The notes under the pieces: generated by a model
The model's database searches: none
What the model was told of the DNA's origin: nothing
What the model saw: only the letters and a program-made list of their open reading frames with translations
Source: Bacteroidales bacterium
GTDB lineage: Bacteria; Bacteroidota; Bacteroidia; Bacteroidales; F082
Length of the DNA stretch: 6,811 nt
Direction: 5' to 3'
Assembly (NCBI GenBank): GCA_029933565.1
Contig: JAOZNY010000045.1
Location: 1-6,811, forward strand
In this document: positions 6,643 through 6,811 of the stretch, piece by piece
Layout of the letters: each line of letters opens with the position of its first letter
Numbering within the stretch: the first letter of the stretch is position 1
Position numbers and translations under genes: made by a program

Positions 6643-6725
6643 CTGAAAAAACGATTGGATTTCCAGTTGACACACCCCTGATTCCCCTCTCAATAGGGGA
6701 TAATAGGAAATCTTTTTTTCAGTTT
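6640..6725. repeat. 86-bp nested inverted repeat (foldback) upstream of susC
   Basis: Three nested perfect inverted repeats share nearly the same centre. AAACTGAAAAAA (6640-6651) pairs with TTTTTTCAGTTT (6714-6725). GATTTCC (6658-6664) pairs with GGAAATC (6706-6712). TCCCCT (6683-6688) pairs with AGGGGA (6695-6700) around a 6-nt loop. Each strand has a run of T's right after or close after the 7-bp stem: TTTTTTT on plus, and CAATCG then TTTTTT on minus. It could therefore act as a bidirectional terminator for an upstream gene, or as an attenuator if transcription of susC starts further right. It also looks like a small non-coding dispersed element. The C-rich part (cacacccctgattcccctc) resembles repeats I have seen in Bacteroidota intergenic DNA, but that is recollection only. 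Confidence 0.55.
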
Positions 6726-6811
6726 TAACTAACTTCATTTTATTGGAAAGTTTATTGCTGTTTAATAGCTATTTATGGTTGATTATTTCTATGTCAGATT
6801 CTATAATATGA

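Noticed and set aside
6769..6811. Possible 3' end of an upstream minus-strand gene (13 open codons ending HIIESDIEIINHK, then TAG)
   Set aside because: It would be a natural place for the tail of an anti-sigma or other upstream gene, but 13 codons are too few to support a gene; sequence to the right of the window would settle it.

Overview
The window looks like Bacteroidota DNA: AT-rich, with an adjacent SusC/SusD pair (found essentially only in that phylum), A-rich gene leaders without strong Shine-Dalgarno sites, and foldback intergenic repeats of a kind common there. The family content fits an order such as Bacteroidales or Marinilabiliales, but the sequence alone does not fix the taxon. 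All three complete genes lie on the minus strand, so transcription runs from the right edge to the left.

In transcription order: (1) 6811-6537 is a non-coding leader of about 275 bp. It holds an 86-bp nested inverted repeat (6640-6725), a weak promoter candidate overlapping its end, and two small dyads (6563-6598) just before the first gene. (2) 6536-3171 encodes a 1121-residue SusC/RagA-type TonB-dependent outer-membrane transporter. It has a signal peptide, an STN-like signalling domain, a carboxypeptidase-regulatory-like domain, a plug and a barrel. (3) After only 11 bp, 3159-1699 encodes its 486-residue SusD/RagB-type surface lipoprotein partner. (4) The 161-bp gap 1698-1538 contains a foldback element with 12-bp perfect terminal inverted repeats, CGTCATTGCGAG...CTCGCAATGACG. 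(5) 1537-299 encodes a 412-residue secreted Ntn-hydrolase of the C45 / choloylglycine-hydrolase-like (linear amide C-N hydrolase) group. (6) Two hairpins follow its stop; the second (262-243) is a convincing intrinsic terminator ending the unit. (7) 1-242 is AT-rich, with no gene seen, and contains a degenerate inverted repeat (137-227).

Working model (inference): SusD captures a ligand at the cell surface, SusC imports it using TonB energy, and the Ntn-hydrolase cleaves an amide bond in it, probably in the periplasm. No glycoside hydrolase or polysaccharide lyase is visible, so this is not a recognisable polysaccharide-utilisation locus within these limits. The neighbouring hydrolase suggests an amide-containing ligand such as a peptide or N-acyl compound, but the substrate cannot be read from the sequence. 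The STN domain predicts control by an ECF sigma/anti-sigma pair, which is not in the window. The most distinctive points are the transporter-amidase pairing and the three unrelated foldback elements, one in each gap except the tight susC-susD junction.
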